Shown here in pieces: positions 52,039-63,461 of a stretch of 64,000 nucleotides of DNA. The stretch is from Tsukamurella sputi. Its GTDB lineage: Bacteria > Actinomycetota > Actinomycetes > Mycobacteriales > Mycobacteriaceae. The notes beneath the pieces are model-generated. The model was not told the DNA's origin. It saw nothing but the letters and a program-made list of their open reading frames with translations, and made no database searches. The DNA lies in assembly GCF_007858445.1 (NCBI RefSeq), contig NZ_VIGV01000005.1, positions 144,835 to 208,834 of the forward strand, written 5' to 3'. The position numbers and the translations under genes were made by a program. Positions within the stretch are counted from its first letter, which is position 1. Each line of letters opens with the position of its first letter.

Positions 52039-52785
52039 CTACTTGCCGCCCTGGTTGGCGACCGCAGCGGCGCCCGCGGCCGCGGCCTCGGGGTCGAGGT
52101 AGGTGCCGCCCGGGTTGGCGACGGCGCCGTCCTCGGTGAAGGTATAGGTCAGCGGGATGCCGGTGGGGATGTTCAGCGCGGCGATGTCGGCATCGGAGAT
52201 GCCGTCGAGGTGCTTGACCAGCGCGCGCAGGGAGTTCCCGTGCGCGGCCACGAGCACCGTCTTCCCCTGCGCCACCTGCGGCTCGATGACGGCCTGGTAG
52301 TAGGGGACGAAGCGCTTGACCACGTCGAGCAGGCACTCCGTGAGCGGCACCTTCGGCAGGTGGGCGTAGCGCGGGTCCTCGGTCTGGCTGTACTCGTTCG
52401 CCGGGTCGATGGCGGGCGGCGGGGTGTCGTAGCTGCGGCGCCACAGCATGAACTGCTCGTCGCCGTACTTGTCCTTGGTCTCGGCCTTGTTCAGACCCTG
52501 CAGCGCGCCGTAGTGGCGCTCGTTGAGGCGCCAGTCGCGCACGACGGGGATCCAGTGCCGGTCGGCGGCGTCCAGCGCGATGTTCGCGGTGGTGATCGCG
52601 CGGCGCAGCAGCGAGGTGTAGAGGATGTCGGGCAGCAGGCCCGCCTCCTTGAGGAGCTCGCCGCCACGGGCGGCCTCGCCGCGCCCCTTCTCCGTCAGCG
52701 CCACATCGACCCAGCCGGTGAACTGGTTGGACGCGTTCCATTCGCTCTCGCCGTGACGGAGCAGAATCAGGGTGCCGTAGGTCAT
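52039..52785 (-). CDS. gpmA: 2,3-bisphosphoglycerate-dependent phosphoglycerate mutase
   Basis: Glycolytic interconversion of 3- and 2-phosphoglycerate. The 248-residue protein has the phosphohistidine motif [20 protein letters not shown] (His11), [17 protein letters not shown] near 58-74, [20 protein letters not shown] near 90-109 and [17 protein letters not shown] near 182-198. It is next to senX3-regX3 as in M. tuberculosis (Rv0489-Rv0491). Its ATG lies in the stop of an upstream TetR gene (ATGA), so translation is coupled. Confidence 0.96.
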   Translation of the reverse strand: MTYGTLILLRHGESEWNASNQFTGWVDVALTEKGRGEAARGGELLKEAGLLPDILYTSLLRRAITTANIALDAADRHWIPVVRDWRLNERHYGALQGLNKAETKDKYGDEQFMLWRRSYDTPPPAIDPANEYSQTEDPRYAHLPKVPLTECLLDVVKRFVPYYQAVIEPQVAQGKTVLVAAHGNSLRALVKHLDGISDADIAALNIPTGIPLTYTFTEDGAVANPGGTYLDPEAAAAGAAAVANQGGK

Positions 52786-53366
52786 GGGCCGTAGTTTAAC
52801 GCCCGCCGGATCGGCCCACGCAGGTCCGCGAGGCTCTCCTGCTCGGTCGTGGCGGGCCCGAGCGACCGCGCGCCGTAGAGCCGGTCGAAGAGCAGCCCCT
52901 CGAGCAGGCTGACCAGATCAGCCGCGGCAGCTCCCGGCTCCGGAGCACCGAGGCCGCGGAACAGATCCGTCGCGAGTGGGACGGAGAACAGGCAGGTGGC
53001 GAGGCCCTCCGCCAGCCCCTCGGCGGCGGCGTCCGGCGCGAGCGCGTACCGGGCCAGCGCGTCCCGACGACGCGCCTGCAGCAGCAGGTCGAGCTGTCCG
53101 GCCATCAGGTCCGCCGCCGCCTCCGGGTCGACGGTGCGCCCGCCCAACCCGGCGTCGAAGGCCGCGCGGGAGCGTTGCGCGAGCCGGCCGATCGCGGCGC
53201 GCAGCAGGTCGGACCGGGTGCGGTAGTAGTACGAGGTCGAGCCCTTCGGCAGCTCCAGCCGCCGGTCGACGGCCCCGTGCGTCACCGCGCGATTGCCACC
53301 CTCGGCGGCGAGGTCGAGCACCGCCTCGCAGATCGCCGTCCGTCGCTCGTCCACTTGCCCTCCCAC
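52782..53366 (-). CDS. TetR-family regulator upstream of gpmA
   Basis: A 194-residue TetR protein: [48 protein letters not shown] gives the DNA-binding domain (about 14-61), with the variant recognition helix [12 protein letters not shown]. The C-terminal half is Ala/Leu-rich. The GTG start has AGAGGA six bases upstream. It is divergent from a methyltransferase gene, with two CTCTA/TAGAG operators between them, and probably represses that gene and itself. Coupling to gpmA places a core glycolytic gene behind an inducible regulator. Confidence 0.87.
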   Translation of the reverse strand: MGGQVDERRTAICEAVLDLAAEGGNRAVTHGAVDRRLELPKGSTSYYYRTRSDLLRAAIGRLAQRSRAAFDAGLGGRTVDPEAAADLMAGQLDLLLQARRRDALARYALAPDAAAEGLAEGLATCLFSVPLATDLFRGLGAPEPGAAAADLVSLLEGLLFDRLYGARSLGPATTEQESLADLRGPIRRALNYGP

Positions 53367-53374
53367 GTCCGTTC

Positions 53375-53408
53375 CTCTATAACCATAGAGCACTCTACTT
53401 CTATAGAG
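53375..53408. promoter_or_regulatory. double operator between tetR and methyltransferase genes
   Basis: CTCTATAACCATAGAG (53375-53390) has perfect 6-base arms; a second site has CTCTA (53393-53397) and TAGAG (53404-53408). Both lie in the 51-base divergent promoter region, the second just ahead of the methyltransferase ribosome site. The TetR protein is the likely ligand. Confidence 0.75.
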
Positions 53409-53417
53409 GAGATGGAC

Positions 53418-54260
53418 ATGGACTCGCTCATCGGCGCCGTCGACGACACCGCCCGCTGGACCGCGCACCACCGCGCCGTGGAATCCGCGCGTCCGGACGC
53501 CCTGTTCCGCGACCCGTTCGCCGCGCGCCTCGCGGGGTCGACGGGGCGCGCCATCGCGGACGGCGCGGCGCCCGCCGCCGGTGGGGGCGACGCCTGGTAC
53601 CTCACCGCCCGCACGGTGCTCCTCGACCGGGCGGTGGCCGCCGCGATCGCCGACGGCTGCGACACCGTGGTCAATCTCGGCGCGGGCCTCGATGCCCGCC
53701 CCTACCGGCTCGATCTTCCCGCCGACCTGGAGTGGATCGAGATCGACCTCCCTACGAACATCGAGCACAAGGCCGCCGTCCTCGCGACGGAGACGCCCCG
53801 ATGCCGACTGCGGCGGGTGCCGCTGGATCTGGCCGGCGTGGGCTTCGCGGACCTGTTGGGCGGGCTCGCGGACCGTCGGGTCCTGGCGCTGTCCGAGGGC
53901 CTGGTCATGTACCTCTCCCCCGACGAGGCCGACACCCTCGCCGACACCCTGCTCGCGGCGGGGGTCGATCGCTGGTGCCTCGACCTCAGCGCCGCCGGGG
54001 TGGGATCGGTGATGGCGGAACGGAATCGGGGCATCCTGCGCCGCGCCCCGTGGCGGTTCCTCCCTGCCGACGGGGCCGCCCACTTCGAGCAGCGCGGTTG
54101 GACCGCGCGCGACATCGAGCCGCTCTTCCCCGCGGCGGTGGCCCTCGGCCGCTTGGACTCGCCCGAGGCGCACCGTCTGGCTGCGGGACCTCAGCCCGAT
54201 CCCCGGAACCCGGGCGAGACGCCGTGGAGCGGCGTCGTGACGTACGTCCCGGCCCGCTAA
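53418..54260 (+). CDS. class I SAM-dependent methyltransferase (leucine carboxyl methyltransferase-like family)
   Basis: A 280-residue member of the large mycobacterial family of putative S-adenosylmethionine-dependent methyltransferases. Motifs are [19 protein letters not shown] near 24-42, the SAM site [18 protein letters not shown] near 84-101, [15 protein letters not shown] and [17 protein letters not shown]. The second of two close ATGs was chosen because GAGGAG lies six bases before it. Substrate is unknown. It is controlled together with the divergent TetR gene. Its end overlaps the convergent ctaD end by four bases. Confidence 0.87.
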   Translation: MDSLIGAVDDTARWTAHHRAVESARPDALFRDPFAARLAGSTGRAIADGAAPAAGGGDAWYLTARTVLLDRAVAAAIADGCDTVVNLGAGLDARPYRLDLPADLEWIEIDLPTNIEHKAAVLATETPRCRLRRVPLDLAGVGFADLLGGLADRRVLALSEGLVMYLSPDEADTLADTLLAAGVDRWCLDLSAAGVGSVMAERNRGILRRAPWRFLPADGAAHFEQRGWTARDIEPLFPAAVALGRLDSPEAHRLAAGPQPDPRNPGETPWSGVVTYVPAR

Positions 54261-55966
54261 CGCGCGTTGTGCTTCTCCGCCCGCATGCGCTCGACCATGT
54301 GCGGGTAGTGCAGCTCGAACGCGGGGCGCTCGGAGCGGATGCGCGGCAGCTCGGTGAAGTTGTGCCGCGGCGGCGGGCAGCTGGTGGCCCACTCGAGGCT
54401 GTTGCCGAAGCCCCACGGATCGTCGACCGTGACGACCTCGCCGTAGCGGTAGCTCGTGAAGACGTTCCACACGAAGGGCAGCGTCGATGCGCCCAGGATG
54501 AACGCGCCCACGGTCGAGATCTGGTTCAGCGTGGTGAAGCCGTCCGTGTCGAGGTAGTCCGCGTACCGGCGCGGCATGCCCTCGGCGCCCAGCCAGTGCT
54601 GCACCAGGAACGTGGCGTGGAAGCCGATGAAGGTGAGCCAGAAGTGCCAGCGCGCGAGCCGCTCGTTCAGCATGCGCCCCGTGGCCTTCGGGAACCAGAA
54701 GTAGATGCCCGCGAACGCCGCGAAGACGATGGTGCCGAAGAGCGTGTAGTGGAAGTGGGCGACCACGAAATACGTGTCGGAGACGTGGAAGTCGAGCGGC
54801 GGGGACGCGAGCAGCACGCCGGTGAGGCCGCCGAAGAGGAAGGTCACGAGGAAGCCGATCGAGAACAGCATCGGTGACTCGAAAGTCATGGTCCCCTTCC
54901 ACATCGTGCCGATCCAGTTGAAGAACTTCACGCCCGTGGGCACCGCGATCAAGAAGGTCATGAAGCTGAAGAAGGGCAGCAGCACCGCGCCGGTGGCGTA
55001 CATGTGGTGCGCCCACACGGCCATCGAGATCGCGGCGATCGCGAGCGTCGCCATGACCAGGCCGCTGTAGCCGAAGATCGGCTTGCGGCTGAACACCGGG
55101 AAGATCTCCGAGACGATGCCGAAGAAGGGCAGCGCCAGCACGTACACCTCGGGGTGGCCGAAGAACCAGAACAGGTGCTGCCACAGGAGCGCTCCGCCGT
55201 TCGCCGGGTCGAACAGGTGGGCACCGAACTGCCGGTCCACCTCGAGTCCGACGAGCGCGGACGCCAACAACGGGAAGATCATGAGCGCGAGCACGCTCAC
55301 CACGAACATGTTCCACGTGAAGATCGGCATCCGGAACATCGTCATCCCGGGCGCACGCAGGCAGAGCACCGTGGTGACCATGTTCACCGACGCGAGGATC
55401 GTCCCGAGCCCACCGACCGTGAGCCCCATCAACCACAGGTCGCCGCCGACGCCCGGGCTGTGCGCGGCGTCGGACAGCGGGGTGTACGCGGTCCAGCCGA
55501 AGTCGGCCGCGCCGCCGGGGACCATGAAGCCCGCGGACGCGGTGAGGCCGCCGAACAGGTACAGCCAGTACCCGACGGCGTTGAGCCGGGGGAACGCGAC
55601 GTCGGGCGCGCCGATCTGCAGAGGCACGAGGTAGTTGGCGAAGCCGAACGCGATCGGGGTCGCGTACAACAGCAGCATCACGGTGCCGTGCATGGTGAAC
55701 AACTGATTGAACTGCTCGGTGGAGAGGAACTGCAGGCCGGGCTCCGCGAGCTCACCGCGCATGACCAGCGCCATGAGGCCGCCCACGAAGAAGAACAGCA
55801 TCGACGTGACGATGTACATGACACCGATCGTCTTGTGATCCGTGGTGACCACGAGGTCCCGGATCCAGCCGCCGACGGGCCTGCCGCGCGCGGGTTCGGG
55901 GCGCGCGGCGCGCAGCCGCCGCTCGGGTGCCACGTCCGTGGCGGTCGTCCTTGTTCCACCGTCCAT
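54257..55966 (-). CDS. ctaD: cytochrome c oxidase subunit I (aa3-type)
   Basis: A 569-residue subunit I with twelve spans. Haem and copper ligands are visible: His in [10 protein letters not shown] near 94, [10 protein letters not shown] near 272-281 (Cu ligand and cross-linked Tyr), HHMYATG near 321-327 and [11 protein letters not shown] near 401-411; the K-channel region [13 protein letters not shown] is present. It stands alone, without ctaC, ctaE or qcr genes nearby, and may be a second copy in addition to the usual ctaD locus. That can only be settled with the whole genome. Confidence 0.93.
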   Translation of the reverse strand: MDGGTRTTATDVAPERRLRAARPEPARGRPVGGWIRDLVVTTDHKTIGVMYIVTSMLFFFVGGLMALVMRGELAEPGLQFLSTEQFNQLFTMHGTVMLLLYATPIAFGFANYLVPLQIGAPDVAFPRLNAVGYWLYLFGGLTASAGFMVPGGAADFGWTAYTPLSDAAHSPGVGGDLWLMGLTVGGLGTILASVNMVTTVLCLRAPGMTMFRMPIFTWNMFVVSVLALMIFPLLASALVGLEVDRQFGAHLFDPANGGALLWQHLFWFFGHPEVYVLALPFFGIVSEIFPVFSRKPIFGYSGLVMATLAIAAISMAVWAHHMYATGAVLLPFFSFMTFLIAVPTGVKFFNWIGTMWKGTMTFESPMLFSIGFLVTFLFGGLTGVLLASPPLDFHVSDTYFVVAHFHYTLFGTIVFAAFAGIYFWFPKATGRMLNERLARWHFWLTFIGFHATFLVQHWLGAEGMPRRYADYLDTDGFTTLNQISTVGAFILGASTLPFVWNVFTSYRYGEVVTVDDPWGFGNSLEWATSCPPPRHNFTELPRIRSERPAFELHYPHMVERMRAEKHNAR

Positions 55967-56033
55967 GGATCGATCGTCGGCCGCGAACCCGCCCCGCGGC
56001 AGCGGCGGACGTCCCGACCGATGTCCCGACGGT

Positions 56034-56447
56034 TCAGGACCGGGTGCGGCCGAAGCCGCGGGCGCTGACCCGTTCGGCGAGGACCTCCACGACCTCGTAC
56101 TTGCCGTCGTCGATGAAGGGCCGCAGCGACAGTGCGTCCGTCACCGACAGAGCGGACGAGTCCGTACGCACGCGCGCGGGCCCGCGCACGATGACGCTCC
56201 ACGCCTGATCCCCACTGACCTCGTCCACCTCGAAGACGACCTCGTGCGCCACGACGGCCGAGGCGAGCTTGCTACCCGGGCCGGTCCGGAACAGGATGTT
56301 GCAGCCCTCGCCGAGCACGTAGTTGACGGGGAAGATCTCGGCGTCGCCCCCGAGCGCGATCACGACGCGCCCGACGTCCTTGCGGCGCAACAGCTCGGCC
56401 GCCTCCGCGCGATCGAGGACGGTGGTGCCGGCGGTGAATCGTTCCAT
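56034..56447 (-). CDS. pyridoxamine 5'-phosphate oxidase-like flavin-binding protein
   Basis: A 137-residue split-barrel protein with [46 protein letters not shown] and [24 protein letters not shown], the plan of small PPOX-like proteins that bind FMN or F420. AGGAG precedes the ATG. The 124-base gap to the next gene upstream shows no feature I can name apart from one copy of the recurrent 10-mer CGACGGTGCC. Confidence 0.83.
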   Translation of the reverse strand: MERFTAGTTVLDRAEAAELLRRKDVGRVVIALGGDAEIFPVNYVLGEGCNILFRTGPGSKLASAVVAHEVVFEVDEVSGDQAWSVIVRGPARVRTDSSALSVTDALSLRPFIDDGKYEVVEVLAERVSARGFGRTRS

Positions 56448-56571
56448 GACGCGCTCCTGGGGTCGGGGCGGGCGGGTGCCCGCCGCCCCACTCTCGTCCC
56501 CGCCCGACGGTGCCCGCCAGGGACCTTCGTCGGGTCGCACGTCCCAGGACCGCCGGGAGCGGAGGCCCCGC

Positions 56572-57348
56572 CTACTGCGAGTCCCGCCAGCGCAGCAGCG
56601 CTTCGATGACGGTGTAGTCGAAGGCGGGCGCGGAGAGTTCGGCGGTGAACTCCGTGGCCCCCTCGGCGACGAGCTGGTCCGCGAAGGCGAGCGCCTCGTC
56701 GACGCCGACGCCGCGCGGGATGGCGACGTTGTGCGCGATCGACTTCGGATCGCGGCCGATCTTCTCGCACGCCTGCGCGAGCACCGCCGACTTGTGCCGG
56801 TAGGTCTCGAGGTCCACGAAGTAGTGCCAGACCGAGGCGTACTGCGCCACCAGCGGCAGCGTCTTCTTCTCGCCACCGCCACCGATGAGGATCGGTATGT
56901 CACGCGTGGGTGCGGGATTGAGCTTGCTCCAGCGCTCCGTGATCCGCGGCAGGGCGGTCGCGAGGTCGTCGAGACGGCTACCGGCCGTGCCGAACTCGTA
57001 GCCGTACTCGTCGTAGTCGCGCTGGAACCAGCCGGAGCCGATCCCCAGGATCAGGCGCCCCTTCGAGATGTGGTCGACGGTGCGCGCCATGTCGGCGAGC
57101 AGGTCGGGGTTGCGGTAGCTGTTGCAGGTGACCAGCGCGCCGATCTCGATGCGGGAGGTCTGCTCGGCCCAGGCCGCCAGCATCGTCCAGCACTCGAGGT
57201 GCGTGCCGTCGGGATCTCCGGAGAGCGGGAAGAAGTGGTCCCAGTTGTAGACCACGTCGACGCCCAGCTCTTCGAGCTTGGCGACGGCGTCGCGGAGCTG
57301 CTGGTACTCGGTGAAGTGCTGGGGCTGAAGCTGGACTCCGATGCGCAT
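56572..57348 (-). CDS. LLM-class F420-dependent oxidoreductase
   Basis: A 258-residue luciferase-like TIM-barrel enzyme. Family features are MRIGVQLQPQHFTEYQQLRDAVAKLEELGVDVVYNWDHFFPLSGDPDG, TSRIEIGALVTCNSYRNPDLLADMARTVDHISKGRLILGIGSGWFQRDYDEYG and DIPILIGGGGEKKTL. Such enzymes use coenzyme F420 in this phylum. Substrate unknown. TAGCGT lies exactly seven bases before the ATG. Confidence 0.9.
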   Translation of the reverse strand: MRIGVQLQPQHFTEYQQLRDAVAKLEELGVDVVYNWDHFFPLSGDPDGTHLECWTMLAAWAEQTSRIEIGALVTCNSYRNPDLLADMARTVDHISKGRLILGIGSGWFQRDYDEYGYEFGTAGSRLDDLATALPRITERWSKLNPAPTRDIPILIGGGGEKKTLPLVAQYASVWHYFVDLETYRHKSAVLAQACEKIGRDPKSIAHNVAIPRGVGVDEALAFADQLVAEGATEFTAELSAPAFDYTVIEALLRWRDSQ

Positions 57349-57355
57349 GCCCACG

Positions 57356-57361
57356 ACGCTA
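57356..57361 (-). promoter_or_regulatory. -10 box of the LLM oxidoreductase gene
   Basis: TAGCGT on the minus strand, seven bases before the ATG; it sits at the tail of the upstream MFS gene. Confidence 0.5.
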
Positions 57362-57362
57362 C

Positions 57363-58589
57363 TCAGCCCCGCGGCGCCTCGCTCCTCGAACGCGGCAGAA
57401 CCGCCACGACCAGCACGAATGCCGCGGCGATTCCCACGCCGACTGCGAGCGCGATGCCCGGCCAGCCGGCCGCCGCGTAGGCGAGCCCCGCCGCCGCGCC
57501 CACGACCGACGAGCCGGCGTAGTAGCAGAACAAGTAGCCCGAGGAGGCCTCCGCGCGGTGCGAGGTGGCGAGCAGCCCCACCCAGCCGCTGGCCACACTG
57601 TGCGCCGCGAAGAAGCCGGCGGTGAAGACCACCATCCCCACGAGGACCGCCGGCGTCGAATCGGGAAGCGTGATCGCGAGGCCGGCTCCCATCGTCGCGA
57701 TGGAGGCGAGGAGTACACGGCGGCGGCCGATCCGGTCCGCGAGCCTCCCCGCCGCACCGGAGGACCAGGTACCGGCCAGGTAGATCAGGAAGACCAGTCC
57801 CACCACGCCGGGGGCGAGCGCGAAGGGCTCGGCGAGGAGGCGGAAGCCGAGGAAGTTGTAGACGCTGACGAAGCCGCCCATGAGGAGGAAGGCCAGCGCG
57901 AACAGCGCTGCGAGCGCGGGCCGGCGGAGGTGGCCGAGCATGCCGCCGACCGTCGTGCGCACCGAGACCGCAGCGGGCACGTGGAACCGCGAGGCCGGGA
58001 GCGTGCGGATCATCACCACGGTGAGCACCGCCGCGGCGATCGCGAAGAGCTCCATGGCGCCGCGCCAGGGCAGCAGGTCGAGCCCCACCGCCGTCACGAC
58101 ACGGCCCAGCAGACCGCCGATCGTGGTGCCCGCGATGTAACGCCCCATCGCCCCACCGAGGTCGCGCCCGTCGACCTCCTCCGCCAGGTAGGCCATCGCC
58201 ACGGCGGGCACCCCGGCGAGCGCGATGCCCTGCAGCGCACGGAGAACCAGCAGCACCTCCAGCGTGGGAGCCAGAGGGATCACCAGGCCCAGGACGACCG
58301 CGGCGACGGCGGACACCGTCATCACGCGGGTCCGGCCGAAACGCTCCGAGAGCGCGCTGACGGGGATGATCGCGAGCGCGAGCAGCCCCGTCGTCACCGA
58401 GACCGCGAGCGCGGAGACCGCCGGCGCGGCACCGAAGACCCGCGTCAGTTCGGGGAGCACGGCCTGCGTCGAGTACATCGACCCGAACGTGGTCAGGCCG
58501 GCGACGAACAGCGCGAGCGTGGTCCGACGGTACGCGGGCGTCCCGGCTCGCAGCGGGGCGGTCTCGACGGGGTCGGCGGTGGCGGTCAC
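57363..58589 (-). CDS. MFS transporter (YnfM-like)
   Basis: A 408-residue major facilitator with twelve predicted spans. The loop 2-3 signature is ALSERFGRTRVMTVSA near 80-95 and the symmetric LADRIGRRRVLLAS is near 280-293; ALQGIALAGVPAVAMAYLAEE is typical of YnfM/drug-exporter relatives. The GTG at MTATADPVE was chosen; an ATG 42 bases upstream would add a short, non-conserved head. It is divergent from a LysR gene, its probable regulator. Confidence 0.86.
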   Translation of the reverse strand: MTATADPVETAPLRAGTPAYRRTTLALFVAGLTTFGSMYSTQAVLPELTRVFGAAPAVSALAVSVTTGLLALAIIPVSALSERFGRTRVMTVSAVAAVVLGLVIPLAPTLEVLLVLRALQGIALAGVPAVAMAYLAEEVDGRDLGGAMGRYIAGTTIGGLLGRVVTAVGLDLLPWRGAMELFAIAAAVLTVVMIRTLPASRFHVPAAVSVRTTVGGMLGHLRRPALAALFALAFLLMGGFVSVYNFLGFRLLAEPFALAPGVVGLVFLIYLAGTWSSGAAGRLADRIGRRRVLLASIATMGAGLAITLPDSTPAVLVGMVVFTAGFFAAHSVASGWVGLLATSHRAEASSGYLFCYYAGSSVVGAAAGLAYAAAGWPGIALAVGVGIAAAFVLVVAVLPRSRSEAPRG

Positions 58590-58660
58590 GCACTCCACCG
58601 TGCTCCGGAAAACCCGATGTGTGAAATGCATGGATCTGGGAAAGTTGATAGAACAGGCGT

Positions 58661-59566
58661 ATGACTGCAGCTGGCAGGCTCGGCCCGAGCACCTCGGATG
58701 ACCTCGTGCGCTTCATCACGCTGGCCGAGACCGAGCACATGACCGACGCCGCGGCCGCGCTGCGGATCACGCAACCCACACTCTCGCGCACGCTCGCCCG
58801 CCTGGAGGCGGAGCTGGGCGCGCCCCTGTTCGACCGGCGCCACGGACGGTTGGTGCTCAATGCGAGTGGCGAGATCTACCTCGATCACGCGCGCCGCGCG
58901 CACGCCGAGTTGGAGGCCGCCCGGGCGCAGATCGCGGACCTGCGAAGCCCGTCGCAGGGCACGATCCGGCTGTCCTTCCTGCACTCCTTCGGCGTCGCGC
59001 TGGTCCCCCGGCTGGTGTCCGGCTTCCGCGCCCGCGAGCCGCGGGTCACCTTCGAGCTGTCCCAGTTCGCGGCCGGCACCGTCACCGAGCGGGTTCTCGC
59101 CGACGAGGCGGACCTCGCCATCGTCTCCCCGCGCCCCGCCACCAGCGCTGTGGCCTTCGGCCTGCTCGCGGTGCAGCGCTTGGCGCTCGCCGTCCCCGCC
59201 GGCCACCCGCTCGCCGAGCGCGCGTCCGTGCACCTCTCGGAAGCAGCAGACGCGGACTTCATCACGATGCACCCCGAGTTCGGCCTGCGCCGGATCCTCG
59301 AGGAGCGATGCGCCGCCGCTGGTTTCCGGCCGCGGATCGCCTTCGAGTCCTCCGAGTCCTTCACCGTCGCGGGGCTGGTCGCAGCGGGGCTCGGGGTCGC
59401 ACTGCTACCCGTCGACCAGGATCCGCTCTGGCCTCCGGGGATGGTGCTCGTGCCGATGTCCGGGCCCGCACCGACCCGCGAGGTGGGGCTGCTCTGGCGG
59501 CCCGACACGGCGCTGCCCCGCGCCGTCCGGGCGTTCCGCGACTACGCCCTCGCGCAGGCCGAGTGA
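58661..59566 (+). CDS. LysR-family transcriptional regulator
   Basis: A 301-residue LysR protein. The winged-helix is DDLVRFITLAETEHMTDAAAALRITQPTLSRTLARLEAELGAPLFDRRHGRLVLNASG (about 13-70), followed by the linker helix and a periplasmic-binding-type effector domain with GTIRLSFLHSFGVALVPRLVSGFR. It is divergent from the MFS gene, the standard layout for a LysR-controlled exporter. Similar pairs occur in other bacteria (e.g. YnfL/YnfM). Confidence 0.92.
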   Translation: MTAAGRLGPSTSDDLVRFITLAETEHMTDAAAALRITQPTLSRTLARLEAELGAPLFDRRHGRLVLNASGEIYLDHARRAHAELEAARAQIADLRSPSQGTIRLSFLHSFGVALVPRLVSGFRAREPRVTFELSQFAAGTVTERVLADEADLAIVSPRPATSAVAFGLLAVQRLALAVPAGHPLAERASVHLSEAADADFITMHPEFGLRRILEERCAAAGFRPRIAFESSESFTVAGLVAAGLGVALLPVDQDPLWPPGMVLVPMSGPAPTREVGLLWRPDTALPRAVRAFRDYALAQAE

Positions 59567-59570
59567 GGGA

Positions 59571-60329
59571 TCACCGTCGAACGGCCACGGCGAAGATGCG
59601 CCGGAACGGGAGCACCGTCCCGAAGTCCTGCGGCGGGTAGGCGATCCGCAGTTCGGCCTTGTAGCGCTCGACGAAGGCCTCCCGCTCGACGCCCTCCAGC
59701 CTGGAGAGCACGGGCCGCGCGCCGGTGCCCGCGATCCACTCGAAGACCGCGTCCTCGCCCTGCAGCACGTGCAGGTACGTGGTCTCCCAGACGTCCACGT
59801 CCCACCCCGGGCGCTGCAGGGCAGCAAGGTATTCCGCCGGATCACGGACGTCGACCCGGCGGAAGTCGGTGACGCCGAACTCGGCGGCGACACTCGCGAG
59901 CAGCGCATGCGAGGGCGCGTCCTGGTTGCCCGGCACCTGCAAGGCGAAGGCGTGGGCGGCACCGTCGGCGACGGCGGGCAGCAGGTCGATGTGCCGGTCG
60001 ATCCACTGGTACATGGCATTGGAGACGATCACGTCGGGGCGCTCGCCCGCGGGCCTCCAGGTAGCCGCATCACCCGTCTCGAACGTGGCCTTCGGGTCCG
60101 CGACATCGGCGCGGGCGCGCACGATCATCTCCTCGCTGGAGTCGACCCCGTGGATCGCGGCCTCCGGCCAGCGGGCCCGCAGGGGCGCGACGTCGTTGCC
60201 GCGGCCGCACCCGAGATCGACGACGGTGCGCGCGTCGCCGGGGATCCGCGCGAGCAGGTCGAGGAAGGGTCGCGTGCGCTCGTCGCCGTAGCGGAGGTAC
60301 TGGGATGGATCCCACCGGTGCGAAGTCAT
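59571..60329 (-). CDS. tam: trans-aconitate 2-methyltransferase-like protein
   Basis: A 252-residue class I methyltransferase. Motif I is TVVDLGCGRGNDVAPLRARWP at about 36-56, followed by GVDSSEEMIVRAR, the DVIVSNAMYQWIDRH segment near 103-117 and late VWETTYLHVLQGEDAVFEWIAGTGARPVLSRLE, which matches the Tam family (WNPxxYLxFxxxRxRPxxDLLxRI at the N-terminus reads WDPSQYLRYGDERTRPFLDLLARI here). Tam detoxifies trans-aconitate, an aconitase inhibitor. An alternative TTG lies four codons upstream. It is divergent from an ABC ATPase gene. Confidence 0.88.
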   Translation of the reverse strand: MTSHRWDPSQYLRYGDERTRPFLDLLARIPGDARTVVDLGCGRGNDVAPLRARWPEAAIHGVDSSEEMIVRARADVADPKATFETGDAATWRPAGERPDVIVSNAMYQWIDRHIDLLPAVADGAAHAFALQVPGNQDAPSHALLASVAAEFGVTDFRRVDVRDPAEYLAALQRPGWDVDVWETTYLHVLQGEDAVFEWIAGTGARPVLSRLEGVEREAFVERYKAELRIAYPPQDFGTVLPFRRIFAVAVRR

Positions 60330-60364
60330 ACAATCATCCAATCAATTGAGTGGAGAGGTGGACA

Positions 60365-61162
60365 GTGACCGAAACCGCGACGCACGACCCGCACGTCCTG
60401 AGCATCGACCATGTGGACCTGATCCGCAGCGGTCGCGCCCTCCTCGACGACGTCTCCCTCACCGTACGCCGAGGCGAGCACTGGGTCCTGCTGGGCGCGA
60501 ACGGCGCCGGCAAGTCGACGCTGCTCGGGCTCTGCGGCGCGGTCACCCACCCGACGCGCGGCACCGTCGACGTGCTGGGCAAACGCCTGGGACGGGTCGA
60601 CATGCGCGAGCTGCGCACCCACATCGGGCACGTCAATCCGCGGCACCGCCTGGACGAGCCGCTGACGGTGCGCGACGTGGTCATCACCGGCGTCACGAAC
60701 ACGCCGGTGTTCCCGCCGCGGTGGGCACCGACCGACGCGCAACGCACCCGCGCCGAGGAACTCGTCGAGACGCTGGGGATGTCGCGGCACATCGAGTCGC
60801 GGTGGCCCACCCTCTCGCAGGGCGAGCGCGGGCGTGCACTGATCGCCCGCGCGCTGATGGGCGATCCCGCGCTGCTCCTGCTCGACGAGCCGGCCACGGG
60901 CCTGGACCTCGCCGCGCGCGAGCGCCTGCTCACCACGGTGGACGGTGCCCGGCGCGCTCACCCCGAGCTCGCCTCGATCCTGGTCACCCACCACCTCGAG
61001 GAGATCCCGGTGACCACCTCGCACGCGGTGCTCATCCGGGACGGGCGCATCACCGCGGCGGGTGCCGTCGACGACGTTCTCACCACCGAGGCGATCAGCC
61101 ACGCCTTCGACCACCCGATCGCCATCACCCGCCAGGACGGGCGCTGGACCGCGCGCTCCTAG
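60365..61162 (+). CDS. solitary ABC transporter ATP-binding protein
   Basis: A 265-residue ABC ATPase. Walker A is GANGAGKST near 44-52, the signature LSQGERGRALIARALM near 151-166, and Walker B LLLLDEPATGLD near 170-181, with the switch His in ILVTHHLEEIP. The Q-loop region and SQGE signature resemble ModF/YlmA-like stand-alone ATPases. There is no permease or binding-protein gene beside it. The GTG start has GAGAGG six bases upstream. Confidence 0.87.
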   Translation: MTETATHDPHVLSIDHVDLIRSGRALLDDVSLTVRRGEHWVLLGANGAGKSTLLGLCGAVTHPTRGTVDVLGKRLGRVDMRELRTHIGHVNPRHRLDEPLTVRDVVITGVTNTPVFPPRWAPTDAQRTRAEELVETLGMSRHIESRWPTLSQGERGRALIARALMGDPALLLLDEPATGLDLAARERLLTTVDGARRAHPELASILVTHHLEEIPVTTSHAVLIRDGRITAAGAVDDVLTTEAISHAFDHPIAITRQDGRWTARS

Positions 61163-61214
61163 GTCGACGGTGCCGGTCCACCGGCGAGGTCGGAGCGCGG
61201 GACGACGGACGTCG

Positions 61215-63343
<2,129 letters not shown>

Positions 63344-63440
63344 GTCTGTCCTCTCATGGGCAGGTTCTCGTCTGAGTAGGTCTGAATACGTTGGGCCGGT
63401 TCGGCCCTCGGCCGGCGCGATGCCGGATCTCGGTGGGCGG

Positions 63441-63456
63441 CTCTCGATCGAGAGCT
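63441..63456 (-). promoter_or_regulatory. 16-bp perfect palindrome between pyk and fba
   Basis: GCTCTCGATCGAGAGC is fully self-complementary and lies five bases after the pyk stop. It may be an operator for fba or a terminator for pyk. A second short hairpin, GGGCC-GGTTC-GGCCC, lies nearer fba at about 63391-63405. Confidence 0.45.
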
Positions 63457-63461
63457 CGCCG

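Noticed and set aside
52782-55436. Very long minus-strand frame that would fuse a TetR protein to upstream sequence
   Set aside because: Only its last 194 codons are the TetR protein; the rest runs antisense to the methyltransferase and out of frame with ctaD. The GTG at 53366 has a ribosome site.
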